Shown one piece after another: positions 25,568 through 32,947 of a stretch of DNA of 64,000 nt. Made by a program: the position numbers and the translations under genes. The notes under the pieces are model-generated. The model was not told the DNA's origin and ran no database searches. It was given only the letters and a program-made list of their open reading frames with translations. Location: positions 1-64,000 of the forward strand of contig NZ_JANTOO010000001.1 of the NCBI RefSeq assembly GCF_024753545.1, written 5' to 3'. The DNA is from Lysinibacillus pinottii. Its GTDB lineage: Bacteria; Bacillota; Bacilli; Bacillales_A; Planococcaceae. How positions within the stretch are numbered: position 1 is the stretch's first letter; every line of letters begins with the position of its first letter.

Positions 25568-26122
25568 TTACAAGCTGCTGTCAGGATTAATAATGCCGTA
25601 AAATACGATATCTTCAAAAGTACCATTTTTAAAAACATGAGATTTTAACGTTCCCTCATAGCACATGCCACACTTCTCCATGATTTTGCCAGAGGCGGGA
25701 TTAGATAGAAAATACTGCGCGAAGACACGATGATACTGTTTTTCTTTAAAGGCAAATTCAATGATGGCACGAGCAGCTTCTGTTCCATAGCCATTCCCCC
25801 AATACGGTTCCCCAATCCAATAAGCCATTTCTCCATTTCGATGCTGTTGTCGATTGGATAGCCCGATAGCCCCATATAAATGTCCGCTTTGTTTGTCCGT
25901 TATAGCAAATTCATATAGTTTCTCTTGTTCAAAATTTTGTAGATGGTTGGAAATCCATGACAAAGCACAGTCTAACGTATAAGGATAGGGCAAATTTAAC
26001 GTGCTCTTGTAAAGGGCAAAATTGTTACATAACAAACTTACTTCAGGTGCATCAGCCTCTGTAAAAAGTCGGAGCATGAGACGCTCTGTTTCGATTGTTT
26101 TGTCTGTTGCTTGGTAAAACAT
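25568..26122 (-). CDS. GNAT acetyltransferase, RimJ/RimL type
   Basis: A 184-aa GNAT enzyme of the ribosomal-protein-alanine acetyltransferase-like group. It opens IETERLMLRLFTEADA, has the acetyl-CoA loop PYWGNGYGTEAARAII and ends with the helix LSNPASGKIMEKCGMCYEG, all in the usual order. ATG 26122 follows GAAGGGGG. It is a single-gene unit. The target (protein N-terminus, small amine or drug) cannot be predicted from sequence. Confidence 0.85.
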   Translation of the reverse strand: MFYQATDKTIETERLMLRLFTEADAPEVSLLCNNFALYKSTLNLPYPYTLDCALSWISNHLQNFEQEKLYEFAITDKQSGHLYGAIGLSNRQQHRNGEMAYWIGEPYWGNGYGTEAARAIIEFAFKEKQYHRVFAQYFLSNPASGKIMEKCGMCYEGTLKSHVFKNGTFEDIVFYGIINPDSSL

Positions 26123-26290
26123 TGAATTACCCCCTTCAAAAATGGTAAAACAGATTATAACACAATTAAATAGAAGGAATAAACTACATAATGGAAATTA
26201 ATGATTTCTTGAAATTGGATAAAAATTTATTGAAAAACGATAAATGTTATGGTAAATTGAACAAGATAATAAATAAAAGAGGTGCGTAAT

Positions 26291-26761
26291 ATGAAACGAG
26301 AAACGCTCTTTTTAAAGATCGCTGTTTTTCTAATGGGATTGCCGGTTTTTGCTTTATGTATATGGGTGGTGCCACGTGTTGCTTTAGATACAGCTCAGCA
26401 TTCTCCAATCTTAACCATTGTTGCATTACTTGGCGTCTATGCAACGGCAATTGCTTATTTTGTTGCTCTATATACAACAATCAAGCTGCTAAGCTATATT
26501 GATCAAAACATTGCTTTTTCAGAGCTGTCAGTGAAAGCTTTAATTAATATTAAATATTGTGCAATTATCATTAGTAGTGTTTACGTGGTGGGCATGCCAC
26601 TGATATACTATGCTGCAGAAGTAGACGATGCCCCTGGTCTTATACTTATTGGAATGGTTATTATTTGTGCTTCTTTTGTGGTTGCAGTTTTTGCTGCTGT
26701 TCTTCAAAAGCTACTAGAAAATGCCATCGATATCAAATCAGAAAATGATTTAACGGTTTGA
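26291..26761 (+). CDS. DUF2975 membrane protein
   Basis: A 156-aa protein with four membrane segments (residues about 8-30, 43-65, 90-110 and 120-145), of the DUF2975 family (B. subtilis YoaS-like). ATG 26291 is preferred, with GAGGTG about six bases upstream; the GTG at 26282 is part of that site. It lies 10 bases before an HTH gene, the standard partner. Such pairs are thought to be a membrane regulator with a small DNA-binding protein; the signal is unknown. Confidence 0.85.
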   Translation: MKRETLFLKIAVFLMGLPVFALCIWVVPRVALDTAQHSPILTIVALLGVYATAIAYFVALYTTIKLLSYIDQNIAFSELSVKALINIKYCAIIISSVYVVGMPLIYYAAEVDDAPGLILIGMVIICASFVVAVFAAVLQKLLENAIDIKSENDLTV

Positions 26762-26771
26762 GGTGAATACT

Positions 26772-26984
26772 ATGGCGATGATTATCAATATTGATGTCAT
26801 GTTGGCGAAACGGAAAATGAGTGTAACTGAACTTTCAGAGAAGGTTGGCATCACGATGGCGAATCTTTCTATTTTGAAAAATGGCAAAGCGAAAGCAATT
26901 CGCTTTTCAACATTAGAGGCGATTTGTGAGGCGTTAGAATGTCAGCCTGGGGATATTTTAGAATATAAACGGAACGAAGGATAA
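26772..26984 (+). CDS. Xre-family HTH regulator, YozG-like
   Basis: A 70-aa protein that is almost all one helix-turn-helix of the Cro/C1 type: MLAKRKMSVTELSEKVGIT, MANLSILKNGKA, FSTLEAICEALECQPGDILEY. ATG 26772 follows GAGGTGAA; the GTG at 26763 lies in that site. It is co-transcribed with the DUF2975 gene and ends before a terminator. It probably regulates its own operon. Confidence 0.9.
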   Translation: MAMIINIDVMLAKRKMSVTELSEKVGITMANLSILKNGKAKAIRFSTLEAICEALECQPGDILEYKRNEG

Positions 26985-26985
26985 A

Positions 26986-27040
26986 GACTGTAGTTCAAAG
27001 CCGTCGAGAGAATAACTCTCGATGGCTTTTGTCATTTTTT
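26986..27040 (+). terminator. terminator carrying GACTGTAG motif
   Basis: GACTGTAG (26986-26993) precedes a stem 26998-27010/27016-27029 (one G-T pair, loop AATAA) and the tail TTTTGTCATTTTTTT. The same motif-plus-stem-plus-GTCATTTTT layout recurs at 46590-46642. Confidence 0.85.
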
Positions 27041-27087
27041 TACACGGGTCATCCGTATTTACTTAGAATAAAAAAATGTAGTAAATA

Positions 27088-27147
27088 TTGCCAATAGAAT
27101 ATAGTTATGCTACGATAAAGCTAAGATAAATCGACAGTCAGTCGGTC
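27088..27147 (+). promoter_or_regulatory. TetR-controlled promoter
   Basis: TTGCCA (27088-27093), 17-bp spacer, TACGAT (27111-27116). Downstream lies GACAGTCAGTCGGTC (27133-27147), an imperfect dyad of GAC/GTC repeats typical of TetR/AcrR operators, 20 bases before the tetR gene. It probably controls the regulator and the ABC genes behind it. Confidence 0.65.
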
Positions 27148-27166
27148 TATTGAGAGGAGTGTTTGG

Positions 27167-27820
27167 ATGAGGGAAATGAAAAAAGCAGAGGAACGGAGAA
27201 ATGAAATTTTAGATGCAGCAGATGAGCTGTTTACGCAGAAGGGGTTCGATGGCACTAGCACCAATAATATTCTTGAAAAAGTTGGGATTGCCCGCGGTAC
27301 GCTATATTACCATTTTAAATCCAAGGAAGATATTATGGATGCCCTCATCGAACGATATACCGAAACCATGTTAACGAAAGCAAGGGCAGTTGCAGTGGAC
27401 AACAGTATTGCGGTGAATGAGCGCATATTAAGGGTTGTAATGGCATTAAATATGCAGAATGAAAATGAAAATGGTCAGGAAATTATGGACCACATTCATA
27501 AGCCGCAAAATGCATTAATGCATCGAAAAATACAGCAGGTAGTCATGAATCAAGTGCCGCCATTATTGACGGACATCATCCGTGAGGGTATTGAGCAAGG
27601 GATTTATCATACACCGTACCCATACGAATGTATGGAGATGATTGTCGCTTATACAAATACCGTCTTCGATGATGACTTGATATTGTTGTCAGATGAAGAG
27701 CGGGCCGCTCGTATCCCAGCATTTATCTTCAATGTGGAGCGAATGCTTGGCGTGGAAACCGGTAGTTTGTTGTACATGATGAAAATGTTTAGTCATGCAG
27801 GGCAAGGCGAGACGAAATAA
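27167..27820 (+). CDS. TetR/AcrR transcriptional repressor
   Basis: A 217-aa TetR regulator. The N-terminal HTH is standard: ILDAADELFTQKGFDGTSTNNILEKVGIARGTLYYHF then KSKEDIMDALIERY. The C-terminal ligand domain (residues about 60-217) is rich in Met and hydrophobic residues. GAGAGGAGTG precedes ATG 27167. The ABC permease and ATPase genes follow after 37 bases, so it most likely senses the compound that those genes handle and represses the operon through the 27133-27147 site. Confidence 0.9.
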   Translation: MREMKKAEERRNEILDAADELFTQKGFDGTSTNNILEKVGIARGTLYYHFKSKEDIMDALIERYTETMLTKARAVAVDNSIAVNERILRVVMALNMQNENENGQEIMDHIHKPQNALMHRKIQQVVMNQVPPLLTDIIREGIEQGIYHTPYPYECMEMIVAYTNTVFDDDLILLSDEERAARIPAFIFNVERMLGVETGSLLYMMKMFSHAGQGETK

Positions 27821-27857
27821 ATGGATGAGGGTCTTAATACTGACAAAGGGGTGACCT

Positions 27858-30176
27858 ATGTATTTCAAAATTGTACGGAATGATATAGCGAATAGTAAGG
27901 TGATTACATGTTTGACAACATTATTTGTGGCAGGTGCGGCTATGCTTGTTACGCTTTCGGCCGTTCTTATTGTTCATTTATCCACTTCCATTGATACATT
28001 ATTAAAGCAAGCGGAAACATCTCATTTTCTTCAAATGCATTCGGGTACGATCGATCAAGAGCGTCTCATTCATTTTGCGGAGCGCAATGAGCAGGTGGAT
28101 GAATTTCAGATAAATGAATTTCTCAATGTAGATGGTGCCAAGATAAACATTGCAGGCAACACACTTGCACAAAATGTACAGGACAATGGGTTTACCACCC
28201 AAAGTGAGAAGTTTGATTTTTTACTAGACCTTGATGGCCGTGTGATTGAAGTGGAAAAAGGAGATATTTACGTACCTGTAGGCTATATGAGGGACGGCAC
28301 AGCCAAGCTTGGTGATACAGTAATGATCCATAATAAGCCATTTACAGTTGCAGGTTTTTTAAGGGATTCACAAATGAATTCTATGCTAGCGTCGTCTAAA
28401 CGATTTCTCGTTAGTGAAGAGGACTATGCAGCCATTAAGGCAGTTGGCACTATTGAATATTTAATAGAGTTTCGTTTGAAAGATTTGGCTGATTTGAGAA
28501 GCTTTGAAGAGGCCTATCAACGTGCAGATTTAGAAGCGAACGGACCTACGATTACGTGGCCGCTCTTTAAAATGCTGAATGCCCTATCAGATGGTTTGAT
28601 GATCGCTGTTATTTTATTAATCAGCGTGCTAGTGGTGGTCATTGCATTGATGTGTATCCGTTTTACATTGCTAACTAAAATGGAAGAGGATTATCGTGAA
28701 ATTGGTGTAATGAAGGCAATTGGTTTACGGGTTGCCGATATACAGAAAATGTATCTTGCAAAATACGGTGTGATAGCGGCCTTGGGCTGTGTGCTTGGCT
28801 TTACCTTTTCATTTATGGTAAGGGATATTCTTTTAGCAAATATCCGTCTTTATATGGGGGATACAGCCAATACGGCACTTATCTGGCTGTTCACCATTAT
28901 AGGTCTTGTGCTAGTATTTGCTTCCATTCTGATTTATGTACAATTTGTTTTGAAACAGTTTCGTAAGCTTTCGGCTGTTCAGGCTATCCGATTTGGAGCG
29001 GTGCAAAGTAAAGCAAGACATGCGAGATGGCTAAAAATTAGCACCAATAAAAGGCTTCCTATCAATTTCTTTTTGGGCGTGAAGGATGTACTATCCCGTA
29101 AAAGATTATATGCCACGATGCTTACTGTCTTACTATTAGCAACATTTATCATTATTGTACCTCAAAATTTATACAATACCATTTCCTCCAAAAAATTTAT
29201 CACGTATATGGGGATTGGCAATAGTGACATCCGCATAGATATCCCACAAGGGGACCAACATATTCAGCATGTAACAGCTGTGCTCGAAACGCTAGAGCGT
29301 GATAAAGATATTACGAATTATACGGTTCTGACGACAAAAAAATTTACAACAATGACAGATGACGGAGTGGAAGAGAGTCTAAAAATAGAGTTGGGCGACC
29401 ATACCGTTTTCCCAGTAGAATATGCGCAAGGTAGGGCGCCGGTAGCCCAGGATGAAATGGCCCTTTCTGTTCTTAATGCGGAGGAGCTTCACAAAAAAGT
29501 GGGTGATACTATTATCCTTATCGTCCAAGGTGAAATGAAAAGTTTAACAGTGAGTGGCATTTATTCAGATATTACCAATGGTGGGAAAACAGCGAAGGCA
29601 GCATTCTTAGATGATTCTACAGATAGTATGTGGAACGTATTTTATGGAACGTTGTCTAATCAATCGGAAGTCGAAAAAAAGGTTACGGAGTATGCAGATA
29701 GATTTCATTTTGCCAAGGTTTCAGGCATCGAGGAATATATTTATCAAACATTCGGAACGACCATCAGTGCTATTAAGAAAGTTTCAAGTGTAGCACTTGT
29801 AGGAGCTCTCCTTATGTGTGTGCTGATGACAGTGTTGTTTATGAAAATGCTTATCGCAAAGGATCGATCTCCCATTGCTATCTTGAAATCGATGGGCTTT
29901 ACAAGCGTAGATATTTCCATACAATATGCGGCACGTTCAGTTGTTGTCTTGATGCTGGCCATTACTGTGGGGACAGTTCTCGCTAACACATTAGGAGAAT
30001 TCCTGACATCCACGATCATTGCATCATTCGGTGCAGCTTCATTTAATTTTATCATTAATCCACTATCTGCCTATGTTTTTTGCCCGTTAGCTCTCCTAAG
30101 TGTCGTACTCCTAGCAACACTTATTGGTACTTTTAAGGCGGGACAGTTAAAAATAATGGATCATATAAAGGAGTAG
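27858..30176 (+). CDS. FtsX-type ABC permease, two-domain
   Basis: A 772-aa membrane protein with two FtsX/MacB-like halves. Membrane segments are near residues 15-40, 245-275, 300-325, 345-375, 425-445 and three near 635-760, with large extracellular domains at about 45-240 and 450-630. The FtsX core EIGVMKAIGLRVADIQKMYLAKYG and its second copy AILKSMGFTSVDISIQYAARS are clear. GGGGTGACC precedes it at 27858. It pairs with the ATPase at 30180. This architecture is common for bacteriocin- or lantibiotic-responsive and lipid-handling exporters; the cargo is unknown. Confidence 0.88.
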   Translation: MYFKIVRNDIANSKVITCLTTLFVAGAAMLVTLSAVLIVHLSTSIDTLLKQAETSHFLQMHSGTIDQERLIHFAERNEQVDEFQINEFLNVDGAKINIAGNTLAQNVQDNGFTTQSEKFDFLLDLDGRVIEVEKGDIYVPVGYMRDGTAKLGDTVMIHNKPFTVAGFLRDSQMNSMLASSKRFLVSEEDYAAIKAVGTIEYLIEFRLKDLADLRSFEEAYQRADLEANGPTITWPLFKMLNALSDGLMIAVILLISVLVVVIALMCIRFTLLTKMEEDYREIGVMKAIGLRVADIQKMYLAKYGVIAALGCVLGFTFSFMVRDILLANIRLYMGDTANTALIWLFTIIGLVLVFASILIYVQFVLKQFRKLSAVQAIRFGAVQSKARHARWLKISTNKRLPINFFLGVKDVLSRKRLYATMLTVLLLATFIIIVPQNLYNTISSKKFITYMGIGNSDIRIDIPQGDQHIQHVTAVLETLERDKDITNYTVLTTKKFTTMTDDGVEESLKIELGDHTVFPVEYAQGRAPVAQDEMALSVLNAEELHKKVGDTIILIVQGEMKSLTVSGIYSDITNGGKTAKAAFLDDSTDSMWNVFYGTLSNQSEVEKKVTEYADRFHFAKVSGIEEYIYQTFGTTISAIKKVSSVALVGALLMCVLMTVLFMKMLIAKDRSPIAILKSMGFTSVDISIQYAARSVVVLMLAITVGTVLANTLGEFLTSTIIASFGAASFNFIINPLSAYVFCPLALLSVVLLATLIGTFKAGQLKIMDHIKE

Positions 30177-30179
30177 AAT

Positions 30180-30938
30180 ATGAAAAAGCTTTTGAGTGGT
30201 GAACAAATAGCCAAGTCATTTCAGGTCGGAACTGAACGACATGAGGTTTTAAAGTCTATATCTATTGATGTATATGAAGGCGAGTTCGTTTCAATTATGG
30301 GCCCTTCTGGTTGCGGTAAATCAACCTTACTATACGCTCTTAGTGGGATGGACAGCATTGATCAAGGACTGGTTTCTTTTGATGGAGTCGATGTAACAAC
30401 ACTCCATGACAAGGAGCTAGCTGAGCTTCGTCGAACGAGGATGGGTTTTGTGTTTCAGCAGCCAACCTTTCTTAAAAGTTTAAATATCCTTGATAATATA
30501 TTGTTACCAGCAGTACGTGATCAGCGAAAGAATATCGTAGCTTTAACGGAAAAAGCACAGAGCATCATGAAAAAAGTAGGGATTGAGGACTTAGCAACGC
30601 GTGATATTACGCAGGTTTCAGGTGGCCAGCTTCAGCGGGCAGGCATTTGTCGTGCTTTAATTAGTAGTCCATCGATGATTTTTGGTGATGAACCAACAGG
30701 CGCATTAAATTCAACGACTGCCCAGGAAATTATGGATATTCTAGCCTCCATCAATCAAGAAGGTACAACGGTTATGCTTGTGACACATGATCCGAAAATT
30801 GCTGCACGAACCGAGCGTATTCTCTTTATGAGTGATGGTTCTATTATCAGTGAATTGCGTTTACCACGATTCAAGGGTATTGATTTGGATGATAGAATGG
30901 CAAAAGTTGCAACCATGATGCGAGAAATGGGTATTTAA
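30180..30938 (+). CDS. ABC transporter ATPase, MacB/LolD type
   Basis: A 252-aa ATPase for the FtsX-type permease. Walker A GPSGCGKST at residues 41-49, Q-loop FVFQQPTFLKSLN, signature VSGGQLQRAGICRAL, Walker B MIFGDEPTGALNS (Asn in place of the usual Asp after GAL), and H-loop VTHDPKIAART. It begins 3 bases after the permease stop with AAAGGAG upstream. It has a C-terminal extension of about 30 residues. Together with the TetR gene it forms a three-gene inducible unit. Confidence 0.92.
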   Translation: MKKLLSGEQIAKSFQVGTERHEVLKSISIDVYEGEFVSIMGPSGCGKSTLLYALSGMDSIDQGLVSFDGVDVTTLHDKELAELRRTRMGFVFQQPTFLKSLNILDNILLPAVRDQRKNIVALTEKAQSIMKKVGIEDLATRDITQVSGGQLQRAGICRALISSPSMIFGDEPTGALNSTTAQEIMDILASINQEGTTVMLVTHDPKIAARTERILFMSDGSIISELRLPRFKGIDLDDRMAKVATMMREMGI

Positions 30939-30950
30939 TAGATGAATTCA

Positions 30951-30996
30951 AAAAATCCGCAATGACTTGGAGTAGCTATTGCGGATTTTTTTATTT
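30951..30996 (+). terminator. terminator of TetR-ABC operon
   Basis: AAAAATCCGCAAT (30951-30963) pairs with ATTGCGGATTTTT (30978-30990), continuing into a T-rich stretch. Confidence 0.85.
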
Positions 30997-31062
30997 TTTT
31001 TAGAAAAAATGAATCGCTTTAGCAATGGCGTCCGTCAGTAGTATAGAAAGTAGGTGAGAGCA

Positions 31063-31581
31063 ATGATGGATATTGAACAAGTAATCGAGGAGCATGGAGA
31101 TTACTTACTAAAAGTAGCCTATTTATACGTGAAGAATAAGGCAACAGCGGAAGATATTGTGCAGGATGTGTTCATAGCCTTTTACCAGAAGCAGGGACAG
31201 TTCCGGCAGCAAGCATCATTGCGTACATATTTAGTAAAAATGACAGTAAACCGGAGCCATGATTATTTACGGAGCTGGAAAAGTAAACGACTGACATTAT
31301 TTGAAAAGATTATGGGTCGTACAACGGCAATAACGCCGGAGGTAGAAATGCTCGAGAAGTCTGTTAAAAAAGAGCTGACAGAGGCGTTATTTACGTTATC
31401 AGTAGCCTATCGCGAGGTTTTAGTTTTGTATTATTTTGAGGAGATGACAACTGTGGAAATTGCACAGCTTGTACGATGTCCGGAAGCGACAATTCGTACA
31501 AGGTTACAACGAGCGCGTAAACAGCTGGCAACAGCAATGGGAGACTTTGATTGGGAGGTGCTACGTCATGAATCAATTTAA
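31063..31581 (+). CDS. ECF-type RNA polymerase sigma factor
   Basis: A 172-aa sigma-70 family factor of the ECF group. Region 2 reads YLYVKNKATAEDIVQDVFIAFYQKQGQF and region 4 reads LTEALFTLSVAYREVLVLYYFEEMTTVEIAQLVRCPEATIRTRLQ (quoted in part), with a helix-turn-helix at the end. Region 3 is absent as expected. ATG 31063 follows TAGGTGAG; ATG 31066 is an alternative. Its last 14 bases overlap the next gene, which encodes a membrane protein and is the likely anti-sigma factor. The target promoters are unknown; SigW/SigX-like promoters in this window might belong to it or to other sigma factors. Confidence 0.9.
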   Translation: MMDIEQVIEEHGDYLLKVAYLYVKNKATAEDIVQDVFIAFYQKQGQFRQQASLRTYLVKMTVNRSHDYLRSWKSKRLTLFEKIMGRTTAITPEVEMLEKSVKKELTEALFTLSVAYREVLVLYYFEEMTTVEIAQLVRCPEATIRTRLQRARKQLATAMGDFDWEVLRHESI

Positions 31582-32230
31582 AGAAGGGCTATTAAAGGAA
31601 CTACAAGATGTGAAATTCTCTCAGAAACGTAAACAACTAATCGCAGAAAAGGCTCGACGAAAGGAAAAACATCAAGTAGGTCATCAATGGACGTATCGTA
31701 TCGTACTGGCAACCTTTACGGTATTGGTCATTGGTTTTAGTTATCTTTTAACAGAGCAAAAGGAACAGCATTCCACAGGTCACCAAGCAGCAACTATTCA
31801 GTCGGATGCCTGGAGTTGGTGGTCACTATTCAATTCGGATTATGTGCGAGGAATGTTGTTGTTGGGCTTTTTTATCGGTGCCGCTTTTATTGTCAAGCGT
31901 GTATTAATAAAAAAAGGATACGGTCTTCCTATTTGTATTGAATGCGGGGAGAGCTGGTCTGCAAAAGGCGCGCGAAAATTGTATCGCAAAAATGGAGAAA
32001 TTGTGTGTCCTCATTGTGGCCAAAAACAGTATCGCACGAAAAAATCTATGCAATTAGGGGGGGTGCTTTCTATGCCAATACCACTAATCATTTTGTTGCA
32101 ACATGTGTTCCATAATTACTACATCGGTTTTATTTTCTTCCTAGTAGGGGTGATTATTTTTCTTTATCAAATCGTACCATATGTATTTAAGCTACAAGAC
32201 AAGGATTCTATGAATGAACCTTTATGGTAA
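31568..32230 (+). CDS. putative anti-sigma membrane protein with zinc ribbon
   Basis: A 220-aa protein coupled to the sigma gene (ATG 31568 inside it, with GGAGGTG eight bases upstream). Residues 1-45 are charged and cytoplasmic, and could hold the sigma factor. Membrane segments follow at about 50-67 and 98-115, then a cytoplasmic zinc-ribbon-like motif CIEC-N20-CPHC (residues about 124-151), exactly the cxxc_20_cxxc (TIGR04104) pattern, and two more segments (about 165-205). TIGR04104 proteins are usually free-standing small proteins; here the motif is built into a sigma partner. An anti-sigma role is inferred from gene order and topology only. The usual HxxxCxxC anti-sigma motif is absent. 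Confidence 0.7.
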   Translation: MNQFKEGLLKELQDVKFSQKRKQLIAEKARRKEKHQVGHQWTYRIVLATFTVLVIGFSYLLTEQKEQHSTGHQAATIQSDAWSWWSLFNSDYVRGMLLLGFFIGAAFIVKRVLIKKGYGLPICIECGESWSAKGARKLYRKNGEIVCPHCGQKQYRTKKSMQLGGVLSMPIPLIILLQHVFHNYYIGFIFFLVGVIIFLYQIVPYVFKLQDKDSMNEPLW

Positions 32231-32246
32231 TCATCATATCGAAGGG

Positions 32247-32281
32247 GAAATTGCGAAGTTCATCTAGCAATTTCTTTTTTA
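32247..32281 (+). terminator. terminator of sigma operon
   Basis: GAAATTGC (32247-32254) pairs with GCAATTTC (32267-32274), then T6. Confidence 0.8.
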
Positions 32282-32293
32282 TACTAAAATACA

Positions 32294-32352
32294 TTGACAA
32301 CCGTTTTCATTTGCATTATCTTTGTGTTAACTTATTTTTATTATTAGTTAAC
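32294..32352 (+). promoter_or_regulatory. bioY promoter with BirA operator
   Basis: TTGACA (32294-32299), 16-bp spacer, TTATCT (32316-32321). Just downstream is GTTAAC (32326-32331)-N15-GTTAAC (32347-32352), the BirA/biotin repressor pattern. It covers the transcription start, so biotin-loaded BirA would repress bioY. Confidence 0.85.
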
Positions 32353-32377
32353 GTATAGCAAAGGGAGGCTTTTTACA

Positions 32378-32929
32378 TTGAAAAAAGGAAGTACATATCA
32401 ATATGTGTTGGCGGCATTTGGGGCAGCGATTATTGCTGTTTTGGCACAGGTGACTATTCCACTACCTCTAATTCCAATTACAGGACAAACTTTAGCAGTT
32501 GGCATCGTCGTCACTATTTTAGGGACAAGATTAGGGACATTATCTGTTCTTTTATATATGTTGTTAGGGGCAGCTGGTTTACCTGTGTTTAGTGGGATGT
32601 CTGGGGGTCTAGGAATTTTGGTTGGGCCGACAGGGGGATATATTGTAGGATTCCTTGCCACAGCGATTATTATGGGCTTATACTTAGATAAATTTGGTAT
32701 TTCATTTACCCAAGCGATTATTGCAAATATCATAGGGATGATTATTACATTATCATTTGGTACAGTTTGGTTAAAAATTATAGCAGACTATACGTGGACA
32801 GCTGCCTTTATGGGCGGTGTGGCACCATTTATCGTAGTAGGAATCGTTAAAGCGGTGCTTGCAGCATGGATAGGTGTCATTGTCCGTCGCCGCTTAGAAA
32901 GAGCACATTTAATTGAAGCAATAGCGTAG
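32378..32929 (+). CDS. bioY: biotin transporter BioY
   Basis: The 183-aa substrate-binding membrane component of the biotin ECF-type transporter. Six hydrophobic segments and the family motifs are present: IPLPLIPITGQTLAVG, GAAGLPVFSGMSGGLGILVGPTGGY (quoted in part) and the C-terminal region VKAVLAAWIGVIVRRRL. The start is TTG 32378, with AAGGGAGGC upstream. BioY can work with the shared EcfAT module or alone; no ecf genes are nearby. The BirA operator in front supports biotin as the substrate. It is followed after 18 bases by an amidohydrolase gene that may share the transcript. Confidence 0.93.
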   Translation: MKKGSTYQYVLAAFGAAIIAVLAQVTIPLPLIPITGQTLAVGIVVTILGTRLGTLSVLLYMLLGAAGLPVFSGMSGGLGILVGPTGGYIVGFLATAIIMGLYLDKFGISFTQAIIANIIGMIITLSFGTVWLKIIADYTWTAAFMGGVAPFIVVGIVKAVLAAWIGVIVRRRLERAHLIEAIA

Positions 32930-32947
32930 GACATAGGGGGAATTGTT

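Noticed and set aside
30997..31060. Autoregulatory ECF promoter before the sigma gene
   Set aside because: CGTC at about 31029-31032 has no matching AAC-type -35 at the right distance.
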